From contig NW_026515406.1 in the NCBI RefSeq assembly GCF_014898815.1, positions 558,001 to 622,000 on the forward strand: 64,000 nt of DNA, written 5' to 3'. Numbering within the stretch: the stretch's first letter is position 1; every line of letters starts with the position of its first letter. Both the position numbers and the translations under genes were made by a program. The notes below the pieces were generated by a model. That model saw only the letters and a list, made by a program, of their open reading frames with translations. It did no database searches and was not told the origin of the DNA. Below are positions 34,701 through 45,547 of the stretch, one piece after another. The DNA is from Panonychus citri (Eukaryota; Arthropoda; Arachnida; Trombidiformes; Tetranychidae).

Positions 34701-37116
34701 CAACATTGGCGGGATATTTTTCACCCTCTGTCCACCCTGGAGAAACAATTGAAGTGGTCAGTGAGCTTAGGGTAATGTTTTCACCACAATGAATTGAGGT
34801 TGATAGAAATGGATTGATTTGCTTGGTCGACTTTGGCACACTCGATGAGGCAAAGTTACTATTGATCAATCCTGGTCGAGACTCTGATGATTCTGATGAT
34901 GATGATGATGATTCACCGTTAGGACGAGATGAGGAATGAGTATTAATTACACGATGACCATTTGATTGTCCGGCTGGACTGTGCGTTGTAGTGGATTTTG
35001 TTGATGTTTGTTGAGGAGGAGGTTGTGTTGATGTACTCGGTGGTGAGGCTGGTGGACGTGTTGTCCGACTTTTTTTCACTCCTTGTGACCTTATCGGTTT
35101 ATCGGGTGCTAAGGTTGATGAGGATTCTGATGGTTGATTATTTTTTCTGTCCTCATCTTCATCATCACCTCGACGAGATGAACTGATAACTTCGGCACTT
35201 GACTCTCGTTCATCTTTCTCTTTTCTTTCGGGTATCTCGTCCCTTTCATCGGCAATTTTACTATCATGGTAACTCGATGATATCACAGATCTTAAATGAG
35301 TTGCTGATGAATCTTCATCATCGAATCGTTCTGATGGCGAAGGTTGAGTTCTTGATGGACGTTTGGTTGATCCAAAGTTGGAATTAAATCTTGCTGCACT
35401 TCCGTCAATATAAGCAGCTCGATTTCGACTTTCATTAATCACACTAGAAGAAGATGATGAGGATGAAGATGAGGATGATTCGAATGAAAAGTTTCTTTCA
35501 TGCGTTTGGCTATAAGAAAAAGAGAAAATCAAAATTCGAACATGAAATTAGATTAATCATATTCTCCAATCAGAAAGACCAATGACCTGAGCTCAAGTTC
35601 ATTCAATTTCAAACCCTTTTCACTGATTCTAATCAGCAACGAGTTAAATGAACAGCAATTAAGGTCCGAATTGATTAATCTGATAACAATCAAATCAAAA
35701 GGAGATTTTAAAGTTACGATAAATTTGAGAATCAGGAAATATTAATCTACATGAAAAGCGGAAAAACTTTTCAATCAGAATCAAGCAATTAACTGGAAAA
35801 TATTGTTACTCATTCAACAATTAACACGATTAACTGACAAAAACATCATCATCAGACTTTTCAGTTAATTAATTGAAAACAATCTTAATTTGTATTGATT
35901 AATAATCAATTTAGTTTTGAACAAGGTTAATACAAATCAAGGTTGTATTAAATTATCATTATGTTTATAATCAATTCAAACAATTTAAACTGAATTAATA
36001 ACAGAACAGCAAGGATAAAGTAATACAATATTACATATGCAAGTTAATTAAGTTTAGTGAGTTAATTGTGAATTTAATTTAGTTGGTTAGGAAAACTTTG
36101 TAATAATGATAACAATTAACTATTGATAAGTTTGAGTTTGAATCAGATTTTTTTATGATTTACTTAATTATATAAGTTAGTTAGTTAGTAGTTAGCTAAT
36201 TGTTGTTGATTGTTACAATCAAATTAATCTAATCTATTATGTGGAAGCAATTGAAATGATAATAATAATAGTTATAAGAAAATCTTAATGATTGACTGAT
36301 TGTTTGTAATTATTTTCATTAATCAAGGACAAACAATGGAATCATCAAAATTTAATCATAATCATTAAGGTAAATTAATCAAAATCACTAATTACAAATC
36401 AACTACGTGTATTCAATTTTATCAACAATTAAATTAAAATGACAATAATAAGTTGATCATTAAATTAACTGGAAAAAAAAGAGGAAACTGAATTGAAAAT
36501 AATTAAAGTTGATTGTTTTTGATTATGATTTAGAAAATGAATTGAATCAATTAAATATAAGAATTGAAAAGTAACCCAAATAATTAAACTTTAATTGATT
36601 AATAAATTAATCGGTGAAAGGAAAATGTTGATTATTGTTAAACAATAAGTCAATTTGAAATTAACCTTTACTATGAAAATTGTAATTAGGACAAAAGTCA
36701 ACTTTTAATTGTGTTAATTGTTATTAATATAATTTGGTTATCGATGGAAACTGTCAATCAAATAAAATAGTGTTAACCATAGTTTAAAAAGTGAACAAGT
36801 TAATTTAAATTGATTCAAATGACTTGAAACAATTAAGAATCAATTTGATTGCTAAATTGTAGCGAAATCATAGTAAAGGTCAAATTCTGATGGTCAGTCT
36901 GAGGGGAAAAAAATCAAGGATAGAAAACAAAAGAGACGATTGACCAATACAGAGAATTGTTGAGAAATTAAGTTAATCACTGGAAGATAATTAAGGTAAT
37001 CATGGAGAGAAAATTAATTCTTACCCATTGGAAATAATAATCAATTGAAGAATTGAAAAAATAATCAACCAATTGATTCCAAGTGAAACATTGAATTTAC
37101 TTCTAAATGGAATCAT
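31783..37116 (-). CDS. Secreted CUB3-Ig2-trypsin multidomain serine protease
   Basis: Predicted extracellular modular protease, 1272 residues. Exon 1 (37025-37116) encodes a signal peptide, MIPFRSKFNVSLGINWLIIF to IIISNG; the remainder is one 3.7-kb exon (31783-35509) after a 1515-base intron. Domains: Ser/Pro/Thr-rich disordered region (about 32-265), CUB1 (about 272-392; CPYDYLEIKG, SLIIVFHTDSNNEDRGFELE), CUB2 (about 391-596, interrupted by an Asn/His/Ser-rich insert), CUB3 (about 608-750), Ig1 (about 770-900; FKDNQLI, GRYSCKYGSA), Ig2 (about 905-1005; WTKNGKKL, DSGHYFCVV), then the protease from IVGGADARKGAFPW at about 1023. The catalytic triad is complete: His1064 (TAAHC), Asp1119 (DNDLALV), Ser1223 (GDSGGP). 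Asp1217 predicts cleavage after Arg/Lys. The zymogen would be cut at K-IVGG. CUB domains resemble those of MASP/tolloid-type proteases. Confidence 0.88.
35510..37024. other. Long intron of the CUB-Ig protease gene
   Basis: 1.5-kb intron separating the signal-peptide exon from the rest. It is AT-rich throughout, with no coding or RNA feature seen. Confidence 0.6.
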
Positions 37117-38149
37117 AATTAAATACGAAACAATAGTGACGATTTAATAAGAAGATGACAACAATTAAGGTACAATAGTAATTCCATTTAGTGGATTAAT
37201 AGAAAAATAAACATCAATTGTTGGATTTAATTGTAAACATCAACAGATTAAGAATAAGTAATAGAAGAAGAGGAAAAAGTGTCTAGAAGATGATGTTGGT
37301 TCTAAGGTGATGGAATTGTAATCAATCATTGAGACCAATCAACAAATCACTTCAATTAGAATGAGAGAGTTTTAAGTAGATATTGATGTTGAGAATTTAA
37401 TTAGAAGAAAACAATTTAAGATGGTTAATCAATTGGAGACATTTACACAAAGATATAAACAAAGCACAAGAATAAGAACCAATGTTGATTTAGAATGTTA
37501 GAAAATGTGAATGAGAGAAAAGAAGAAGAAGAAGAGAAGAAGAGAAGAGAAAATGAAAATATTCTCTATCTTCAGAGGAGAACAGGTAAGTTATCAATGG
37601 AGAACCGGTTTCAAGGGTTTTTCATGTTCGTTTTATGGTGAGAATGATCAAAGTAATTAAGGAATCAGATGGATTTAGATTTAGATTCATGTTGAACTTT
37701 TTTTCTTAAAAAATGAAACAAGAAAAAGATGCCAACATATACCAGAGAAACTCTTGGGGAGAAACACGTTTTTCTTTATTATTATTAATGGTTAACTTTT
37801 TTTTCCATTTTAACGGTAATTCAAATGTTCATTGGGTGAACAATTGATCTAATTGTAGTTTCCATTAATGAGATTGAATGAGTTTAAATTATGAGAAAGA
37901 AAGTGAGAGAGAGGGAAAGTTTAAGAGAAATAAACTTTAATTGTTTACTGTTGATTAGTTGAAGGATTGGTTGACAATATATTCGACTAGAACAATTAGA
38001 TTATTATTGATAAAAGTACACTGTGACTTTTTCGTCAGTTCAGTTTTTTAGTTAAACTTTAGAGAGATCTGTTAATTCTAATTATGTTTTTTTGAACAAT
38101 TTTCAACAATTTGGATTAAGATTATGATGAAATTATTACAATAATCGGC
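37117..38149. other. Protease gene promoter side
   Basis: AT-rich sequence with a purine tract (AGAAGAAGAAGAGAAG, about 37520-37550). Nothing else recognised. Confidence 0.45.
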
Positions 38150-39540
38150 GAAGATAATAAATGTGACTCCATCTATGTTCTGGTTTTGTAACTCTTGAGA
38201 TTTTGAGGTTGTTACTTGACAACATTAGTCGAATGTGTATGGATTTACAATTGCATATATTGTGAAAAGTATTCTAATATATGTAATAATTCATTCAGAA
38301 GTGATTTTTGCGTCTTTCCTAATGCCCAATGAAAGATCTTCAAATTCGATTTCGACCATTGATCTGATTTAAGTAGTTTTTCGCAATAATGACACTGGAT
38401 CAAAATGTTTATCATTCTCCTCATGTGCTCCAGTAGCTTATTGCTTCGCTCGAAGGTGTTCAATTTGTCCTGGATGCAACTCGAGCAGCCACATTCAAGA
38501 GAACCAGGTTTACTCAATATGGTTTTAACATTTTAGACCTCATATCTGCTAATAACGGAGGAGCATTCAATATCTTTCCTTCTCTAATTAAATGTAGAGA
38601 AAAAATTCTCGTCTCATCACTTTTATTTTTGAGCCGAACAGGAAAACTTTTGCAACAGAGAAAATGACAGTGTTTAATTAAGTTTACCGTAAGTTACTTA
38701 TTATACAGGGCATTTCACCAAGTTTCCAACAAGTTTTTCTCGAATAACTTTTTTGTTTTTTAGTGTTGAGACTCAAGTTATGGTAGTTTGTGACCACCAA
38801 ATGACCTTGAACTGTATCCTAACAGAATGACCGGAATGACCTTGATATTTCAATATGACAATTGAGTATGGCCAAACTATTAAACTTAAAATTAGAGTTG
38901 AGATTAGTTTAATTAGAATCTTTTGTTAGATGAAAACCTTTGGTAACATTTGAGAATCTGTCCAGGATTCAACAGAAGTTGCTTCTGTATTATTGAAAAG
39001 TCCTAAGATCAGTAAACATTACACCGATAAAATCTTCTTCTGAATTAGCTAATTGATCTGAAATAAAAAGAAATTATGTAAATAGGAAATGCCATTGGTT
39101 GAGAGCACAAGAGACAAAACAGACTTAAATTAACTACCGCTCATTCGTTAATGTTTACTAATTCTTACTCTTTGCAGCTCCATAAATGGATCGTATCCTA
39201 CAGGTTGGAACTCGAATTGATTCTGATCATCAAATGACCTTGAAACCTTTCATAACAGAGTGACCAGGAATAACCTTAATATTGAGTATCACTCAAACTC
39301 CCATAACTTGAGTCTGGTGTCTGAATACCCAAAGACAAAAAAGTTATTCAAGAATCACAAATTTTTCCCTCACTTCCACTTCTCACCCAAAATGGAGGTT
39401 CATTCACTACCTCAATGACCTTGATCTTAGTCCTGTGTCATAGCGACTCCAAATCCGTCAGTCACATGTTTATAGTCAACGTGGTTCGAAAGTTATTCAG
39501 AAAACAAATCTGTCCAATTAGCGTTACCGTATTGTAATTT
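38150..39540. repeat. Block of diverged direct and inverted repeats, possible mobile element remnant
   Basis: This block is less AT-biased than its surroundings and poor in the TAATTG words seen elsewhere. A 15-base arm, GAATAACTTTTTTGT (38742-38756), recurs inverted at 39335-39349. A 14-base arm, GACTCAAGTTATGG (38770-38783), recurs inverted at 39301-39314. In direct orientation, CAAATGACCTTGAA is at 38798-38811 and 39231-39244, and diverged AACAGAATGACC... copies follow at 38821-38850 and 39254-39283. A third partial unit with AGTTATTCA and AATGACCTTGAT lies at about 39412-39515. The unit at 38700 starts with ATACAGGGCATTTCACC, which recalls terminal sequences of arthropod repeats (memory only). 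A 91-codon frame without ATG at 38245-38517 (minus; Cys-rich ECGCSSC, QCHYCEKLL) may be a decayed element ORF or a gene fragment. Confidence 0.5.
38245..38517 (-). pseudogene. Unidentified Cys-containing ORF fragment without start codon
   Basis: A 90-residue open frame lacking an in-frame ATG before its first cysteine cluster. It has LECGCSSCIQDKLNTFERSN, QCHYCEKLLKSDQWSK and LGKTQKSLLNELLHILEYFS. The paired cysteines suggest a small zinc-binding or transposase-like fragment, but I cannot name a family. It lies in the repeat block, so a decayed element or an isolated exon are both possible. Confidence 0.2.
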
Positions 39541-40260
39541 GATTAATTTATTTAATTAAATCTTTACATTGAGAATACGAAGTTGTTATGATGTCAAAAT
39601 GACCTGATTGTTAATCAGATTGTTTGTTTTTTCCTTACAGCAACTTGATTAACTTAATTTTCTTAATCAACTAATCCTTCAACTGTAATCTAGCAACGAT
39701 CCAATAAAATGGTGTAAATAGTAAATCACGAATTAATCATTATTAAATTGGTCATTGGATTAAGAAGAGAAAAAGGTAAAATTAAAAATCAACATTCACT
39801 TATTATCATTAAAAGATAATTACGATTTCAATATTTACCTTCACTCGATTGGCACCTTAATTGTTACGATTGTAATTGTTGCGATTTCATATGATCACAA
39901 CAATAAAGTCTAAAATTGTGTAAATATCTGAATCATGGTAATTACTTGATTCTATTTGAACAGAAGGGACAATTAACAATCTAACAATAGTTTCAATTGT
40001 TATCTAATTGTGATTACGGTCATTTATTAAAAACTGTCAAATTGTTGCGTTAATTTGATGGATACCCAGAAGACAAGGTTAATGAATGAAAAGGAAGACA
40101 AACAAAATGGATGACAAGAAGATAAAATGAGAGAGAGAGAGAGAGAGAGAGAGTATTAGTAATTTATAAAAGAAAGAGATTATTTTTCAATCATTTTTCT
40201 GGAAAAATTTACAATTCGAAAAGTTCAATCATTTCGATTATCATTGAACAAAAAAGTAAC
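39541..40260. other. Promoter side of the dioxygenase gene
   Basis: AT-rich, with a (GA)n run at 40129-40153 about 110 bases before the dioxygenase start. No other feature recognised. Confidence 0.5.
40129..40153. repeat. (GA)n microsatellite upstream of dioxygenase
   Basis: GA dinucleotide run of about 25 bases, probably in the promoter or 5' UTR. GA repeats are binding sites for GAGA-type factors in arthropods (general knowledge). Confidence 0.8.
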
Positions 40261-41133
40261 ATGATAACAACGAAATTTATTGCGATATATTTTCTCAGTT
40301 TATCAACAATTCTGGAACTAATTAATTGTGATAACAATAGTAACTCTAATGTGGTCACTTTTTCACCTTATAAGAACAAGAGTGTTTCCAATGTGACCAC
40401 AATTGGCCTGGAGCCTCGACCGAAAAGACAATCGACCAACGGGACATGTTCCTTGACCCCAATGTCCACTGAGGGTCCATACTATTTGAAGGATGTCTTA
40501 GAGCGACGAGATATCACCGATGGTAAACCTGGAATCCCGTTAAATTTAACGATAAACGTAATGGACTCAGTTAATTCGTGTAAAGGTTTACCTGGATTAC
40601 GAGTTGATATCTGGCATTGTGATGCTTTGGGTGTTTATTCAGGAGTTGGATCGTTATCAGGTCGTGGTGGACGTCGAAGTGGTTTTCGGTCGACAATTAC
40701 AACCTCGATCAGTCCAGTTGACAGATTTTTACGAGGTTATCAAATTTCCGATTCAATTGGTCAAGTTAATTTTCAAACAATTGTTCCTGGTTGGTATCCT
40801 GGTCGACCGATTCATATTCATTTTGAGATTTACCTGTCCTCAGGTAAATTACTTCATGTTGGTCAACTTTATTTTGATGAATTACTTTCAACTTCACTTG
40901 AGACAATTAAACCTTATTCTGATAATCAATCGAAACGGGTACCAAATAATGTGGACAGAATTTTCTCAACGACCTCTGGTCATAAAACGATCATCACTTT
41001 AACGGGAGAAATGACCAGTGGAATGAATTCTCAGTGTGGAATTGGTTTGGACCTCAGGGCAACAGTTCCCATTCAACTTGTCGGTGGTTTTAATGGTGGT
41101 GGTGGTGGTCGAGGCTTCGGACGAAGAGGTTAA
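40261..41133 (+). CDS. Secreted intradiol ring-cleavage dioxygenase (laterally acquired family)
   Basis: Predicted extracellular non-haem Fe(III) dioxygenase that opens catecholic rings between the two hydroxyls. One exon, 290 residues, no intron. Signal peptide MITTKFIAIYFLSLSTILEL (about 1-22). The region after it ends in a furin-like site, RPKR at residues 53-56, suggesting a cleaved propeptide. Iron ligands: Tyr74 or Tyr75 in TEGPYYLKD, Tyr179 in GWYPGRPIHIHF, and His185 and His187 of the same motif; all four expected ligands are present. LRVDIWHCDALGVYSGV is the family's DxWxxDxxGxYS block. A Gly-rich tail (GGFNGGGGGRGFGRRG) ends the protein. Intradiol dioxygenases of this secreted type are known in tetranychid mites as a fungal-derived expansion that degrades plant phenolics. 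The origin by transfer is established for the family and inferred here. Confidence 0.93.
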   Translation: MITTKFIAIYFLSLSTILELINCDNNSNSNVVTFSPYKNKSVSNVTTIGLEPRPKRQSTNGTCSLTPMSTEGPYYLKDVLERRDITDGKPGIPLNLTINVMDSVNSCKGLPGLRVDIWHCDALGVYSGVGSLSGRGGRRSGFRSTITTSISPVDRFLRGYQISDSIGQVNFQTIVPGWYPGRPIHIHFEIYLSSGKLLHVGQLYFDELLSTSLETIKPYSDNQSKRVPNNVDRIFSTTSGHKTIITLTGEMTSGMNSQCGIGLDLRATVPIQLVGGFNGGGGGRGFGRRG

Positions 41134-41713
41134 TTGTTTTAATTGTTGTAATTGTAAAAACGAAAACCAAAGAAAATTGTTAATCAAATGGAAACTAATC
41201 AACTATTGAGACAACAACAACAACAAAAGTTTAAAACATTGTAACAATTATCTAATTATTTGATTGGTTGAAATGTAACAATTTACCAAAAGTCTCGGCA
41301 TACTTAGCAATTTAGCCTTGGCCAAGTGTTAATTAAATCAATGATAATCAATTGAATGATTTAGTTAAATTAATTTTTGTTTTATTCTGATGAAAATAAT
41401 TTAACCGATTGATCCAGTTTAATGTTTCATTTGGTTCATCAAAAGTTAACCTAGTTAAATGATGATGATTTAATTTGAATGTTGGGTTATTGTTGGTTAA
41501 TTAGATTCACAATTAATTGATTATTTTTCAATGATCATCATTATCGTTATCGGTTTTTGACCTGATTTATTACATATGTTAACTAATTGTGATCACCAAT
41601 AGGTCAAGTAATTGAAACTATTTAAACACCTAGACGTTGGTTAGCAAACAAGCAGTGATTAAATTGTTACAATAGAAATCAAATCAACAAGTAAATCAAC
41701 TTAATCAATAATT
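41134..41713. other. Intergenic between dioxygenase and ML-domain gene
   Basis: About 580 AT-rich bases without recognised features. Confidence 0.5.
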
Positions 41714-42472
41714 ATGTTATCAACAATTACTTTTCTATTATTAATTTTATCTCCAATTATTATTGGCGCTCCTTCAAGTTCATTTCAATTCCTTGATTGT
41801 GGTAAGTAATCAATCAGTTGATTTCTACTTGGCAACAATTAACTCTGATCCCTTGATTGTCTACTAGGTGGACCTGAGGCCATTGTCAAATTTACCGATG
41901 TTTCAATTTCCCCGAGTCCAGTTTACTTTGATAACGAAGGTGAATCAACGATAGTTTATAAGATCGCTTCCGATTTACCTGCGGAAACTTCATTTTATGT
42001 CGATACTTGGACTGGAAATCGTTTATCTGAGGCCAATAATTTAAAGGACGATGAACGAACACCCTGTTTATTTGGACCTGCCTGTGAATTTTCAATCTGT
42101 GATTGGATGACAATGGAATTTGATTCATGCATGAAATACCATAATTCAGAATCGTACTGTAAGTGTCCCGTTAAAGCGGGAATCAGGTCAGATGTCGGTG
42201 AAAAGTTCATCATGGCCTCCCAAAGTCAATTCCCTTCTTGGTTTAACTCAGTAAGTATCAAATTTTGAGCTCAAATTTTGTTTTCATATTTAAATTGTCA
42301 TTTCATTTAAAAATCTTCAACTTGATTAATTGATTTTCACCATTTTCTCATTTTTCGCGATTCTTTAATTGTTCAGGGCACTTATACCGCTCGATTTACA
42401 ATCATTGACGCAGCTCGTAAGCAAATTGGTTGTCTCTTGATGTCAGGATCGATTGCAACTAAATCAAATTAA
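41714..42472 (+). CDS. GM2-activator-like ML-domain lipid-binding secreted protein
   Basis: Predicted secreted lipid-transfer protein. Exons: 41714-41801, 41868-42250, 42377-42472; 188 residues. Signal peptide MLSTITFLLLILSPIIIGAP. Mature start FQFLDCGGPEAIVKFTDVSI with PSPVYF parallels the GM2 activator pattern (C..G.. then short strands). The central cysteine set is RTPCLFGPACEFSICDWM and SYCKCPVKAGIRSDVGEKFI; the end is GTYTARFTIIDAARKQIGCL. These match human GM2A positions ...PCTDYIGSCTFEHFCDVL..., CHCPFKEGTY and GNYRIESVLSSSGKRLGC in order and spacing. In arthropods ML proteins serve lipid binding, digestion or immunity; the ligand here is unknown. Frame and phases (1, then 0) are consistent. 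The gene is absent from long-frame searches because its exons are short. Confidence 0.85.
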
Positions 42473-43151
42473 ATCATCACCATCTTCATAACAATTAACT
42501 CTTTCAAATCTGTTAACAATAATTTTCTCCTTCGCAACCACAATCGATAATTAAATACAATCAACAATCAAACTTGAAATTTTCTCAAATTTTTTCCCCG
42601 ATTTTATTAACCAACATAACAATTTACGAGAGAAACAACAATTAAAACTTTTTATCAAACTATTGATTCAATTGATTTAAATCAACAAATTCTAATTATT
42701 TCCTGTTAATCGTTCGATGAATGGATTAATCAAAAACTCGTTAAAATTAAAATTTAAGACGTTGGAAGACAATTAATTGTATGGTAACGATGTCAAGGTG
42801 AATATGAAAATTTTAACGTTCGATGATCAAATTAATCAACTAATGAACATTTTCCATTGATTATTCCAATAGAATTGAGTTGATTGTATGATTTGATTAA
42901 ATTATAGAAAATGAATAAATTGTATCTCCATGTTAATTGAAGGAATCAAATCAACTGATTTATGATTAACTATTATTGAAAGTTTGAGGAAAGACATTTG
43001 ATTTGATTTGATTTGCTGATTGATATGATTTAATGGTTGATCTTTGAATCTTATTTAATTGCTTTATCTTGTTAATCATCAAGTTCCATCACTGATTAAC
43101 ATTCACAATAATCATTGTTTCATCTTAATTGTTGCTGTTAATCAATTGTGA
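42473..43151. other. Intergenic, convergent 3' ends
   Basis: About 680 AT-rich bases with no recognised feature. Confidence 0.5.
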
Positions 43152-44707
43152 TCAATATTTTTTTGTCAAGTTGGTAACAAAAAGTAATAATAAACTTCCG
43201 TTTTCCAATAGAAACTATTGTATTAAATTAATTACGAATTAAAGTTAATTGTTCTGTTGGATATTAATTGTTTAAAGGGTTAATTGCTTACCACAAAGTA
43301 ACGATAATTGTCCATTAGAAACAAATTTCCAACATAAAAACCAATTGGTGAGATTTGCATTCGTCTAATTGTTGACAATCTCTGATGAAGGAAAAATAGA
43401 CAAAACTAATTTTTTCTTCCTCTCGATGATTTAATTAGTTGATAGTTAATTAGCTAACCTTTAATTTGATACTAATTGAGCATTTACAGGAATAAGAAAG
43501 GCGATAATTTAATTTCTCACAATAGTTAATCTGAATTTGGAAGGAATCAGAAAAAAAAGAAGAAAAGAAATTGAAATGAATGAATCATCTTTTCTACCGA
43601 CACAAAACTGACCTTACGAATGGCCTGAGCTGCGGTTATGTTTATCATGGTCAACATACTGACCGCCAATAGTCCAAGTCCAGCGATGATTAAGTTTAAG
43701 GTTGAATTTCCAGTTCCGTAAATACAACCAGTGAAAAGGGCAAAATCAGTTCCAAAACAGCCCAACATGAATCCATAGAAAGTGATTGGGCTAAATTGTT
43801 GTTTCATTATATTGATTTGATTGTAACAATAATTAGTTGCTCGCCAATATTTTGAACAATCAACCGATGAGCTATGATGATGATCAGCTGAATTTATAAT
43901 ATTATCCAAGATGAGCGTTGAGTAGGTCATGAATATTATGATATGGGTGAAACACCAGGCTACATTTTGGAGTAAAAAAATAATGGTAATTACAAGACCG
44001 GGTACAACAATTAGTAGATTGTATCGATTTTCAATCGACCACCATAGGTCACTTAACCGGTCAATTTCAACTCGATCAGATTGGAAAAGCTGTTGAATGA
44101 CCTCAAGTCGGAGGACGGCAAATATATTATACAAAACGAGTCCCGGTGCAGCGGCAAAAACGGCAAACGAGTTAAACTTGACCATAATAAAAGTGAATTT
44201 TTTAAATAGTCTACAATTAACTGGACCCATTAGGTCAATAAGTCCGTCAAAATGACCAGCAAACAAAAGGTCATCCAAAACACGAAGTATAGTAAACTGA
44301 TTGGTAAGTTCACAATAAATTGAGGCCCAACGGATACCGAGAAAATTGATCAAGATAAACACTGAGGTCATTATTTGAACGGACTCCGTTTCGATATATG
44401 CAAGATAAACAATGTAACTGACCAGTGATAAGCAAATAAAATCCAATCCAAATGAGGCCACTTTTTGTCGACGGGAAATTTTCCCCCTCTGTGAATAACC
44501 TCGACAACAGACTAACCAAAACTGACCACTTTCATTCATATACTTTAAATGGGACAGTAACTGACCATCGGAACTGTGATGGTCAATATAAACTCGTATC
44601 CAATCAAAGAGATTAAATTTAATCATTTTAAACCAATTTAACTTTAATAGAGGAAAATATTTCAATCCAAATAAATAAGCAAACCATTTGATCACAATTA
44701 AACCCAT
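43152..44707 (-). CDS. Gustatory receptor-like 7TM protein, second copy
   Basis: Candidate chemoreceptor of the Gr superfamily. Exons: 43613-44707 (start ATG 44705-44707), 43292-43381, 43152-43214; 415 residues, phase 0 throughout. Helices: ASFGLDFICLSLVSYIVYLA, VQIMTSVFILINFLGIRWAS, FNSFAVFAAAPGLVLYNIFA, YNLLIVVPGLVITIIFLLQN, CFTHIIIFMTYSTLILDNII, and LNLIIAGLGLLAVSMLTMIN. The long first exon ends TAAQAIRK; the short second exon reads RLSTIRRMQISPIGFYVGNL then FLMDNYRYFV, and the third FLLENGSLLLLFVTNLTKKY, together resembling the Gr C-terminal TM7 region. The N-terminus has DWIRVYIDHHSSDGQLLSHL and a CCRGYSQRGK loop. The two short exons are weaker than the first. Ligand unknown; an unrelated 7TM family cannot be excluded. 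Confidence 0.62.
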
Positions 44708-45547
44708 TGATTGCAACGATTGTGACTAAACTAAATTAATCATTTCTATTCCAACAGTTAATCACGATGATTAAGAATCAATAGTTTCCCTTTCTTGATT
44801 TATACGACAATTAATCGATGCAACTAAAACATTTCCTTAATTGTTGAGAAAAGTTTAAAGTTATTTTCTGTTTACGATTGTGATTAAAACTTGAACAATT
44901 TAACCTTCCAAAGGAAAAACAATTTATAAATAGTTACAATTTATTGTCATAATTTAAAGCCACGCACTTAAATGATCAACTAATTACATTATTAATCAAG
45001 TTAATCTTCATTAAATTATATAAATCATTGATTAAATTTTTAAGATTTTCAATTCTGTAATCACGCTTAATTGTGATTAATTTTGTCTATCAAGAAATTT
45101 AATCAATTGATTATTGGAAATCTCATAGAATTGGTTAATCGTCAATAGTTATTTAGACTTCAATCCTAAATACAATTAGTTACAATTATAATGATTGTAT
45201 TTTGATTTGATTGTGTTGGGTTGTCAAAAATAAATATCATCACCTCTAGTTAATCAACAACAATTAGATTTGTAATTAACTAAAACAATTGTAAATTATT
45301 GGCAGACAAAAACTATTGTTCAAGATGAAATCAGCCAATCATAATCAAAATGATCATCTTGTTGACAATTAAACAATAATCAAACTAATATCAGTTAATT
45401 GTGTTGGGTAAAAATGTTAATTACAATTTATTTTTGTAGTCAAGGCGGTAATCAAGTTGAGGGCAATTAATTAAGATAAATTAATCAACCAATTGGTATT
45501 TAAGGTTCGAGAAATTGATTGTAAAAGTTTCAGTTTCAATTTCAATC
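44708..45547. other. Divergent intergenic region receptor/amylase
   Basis: 840 AT-rich bases holding the promoters of the receptor and the amylase. No TATA or other motif is confident. Confidence 0.5.
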
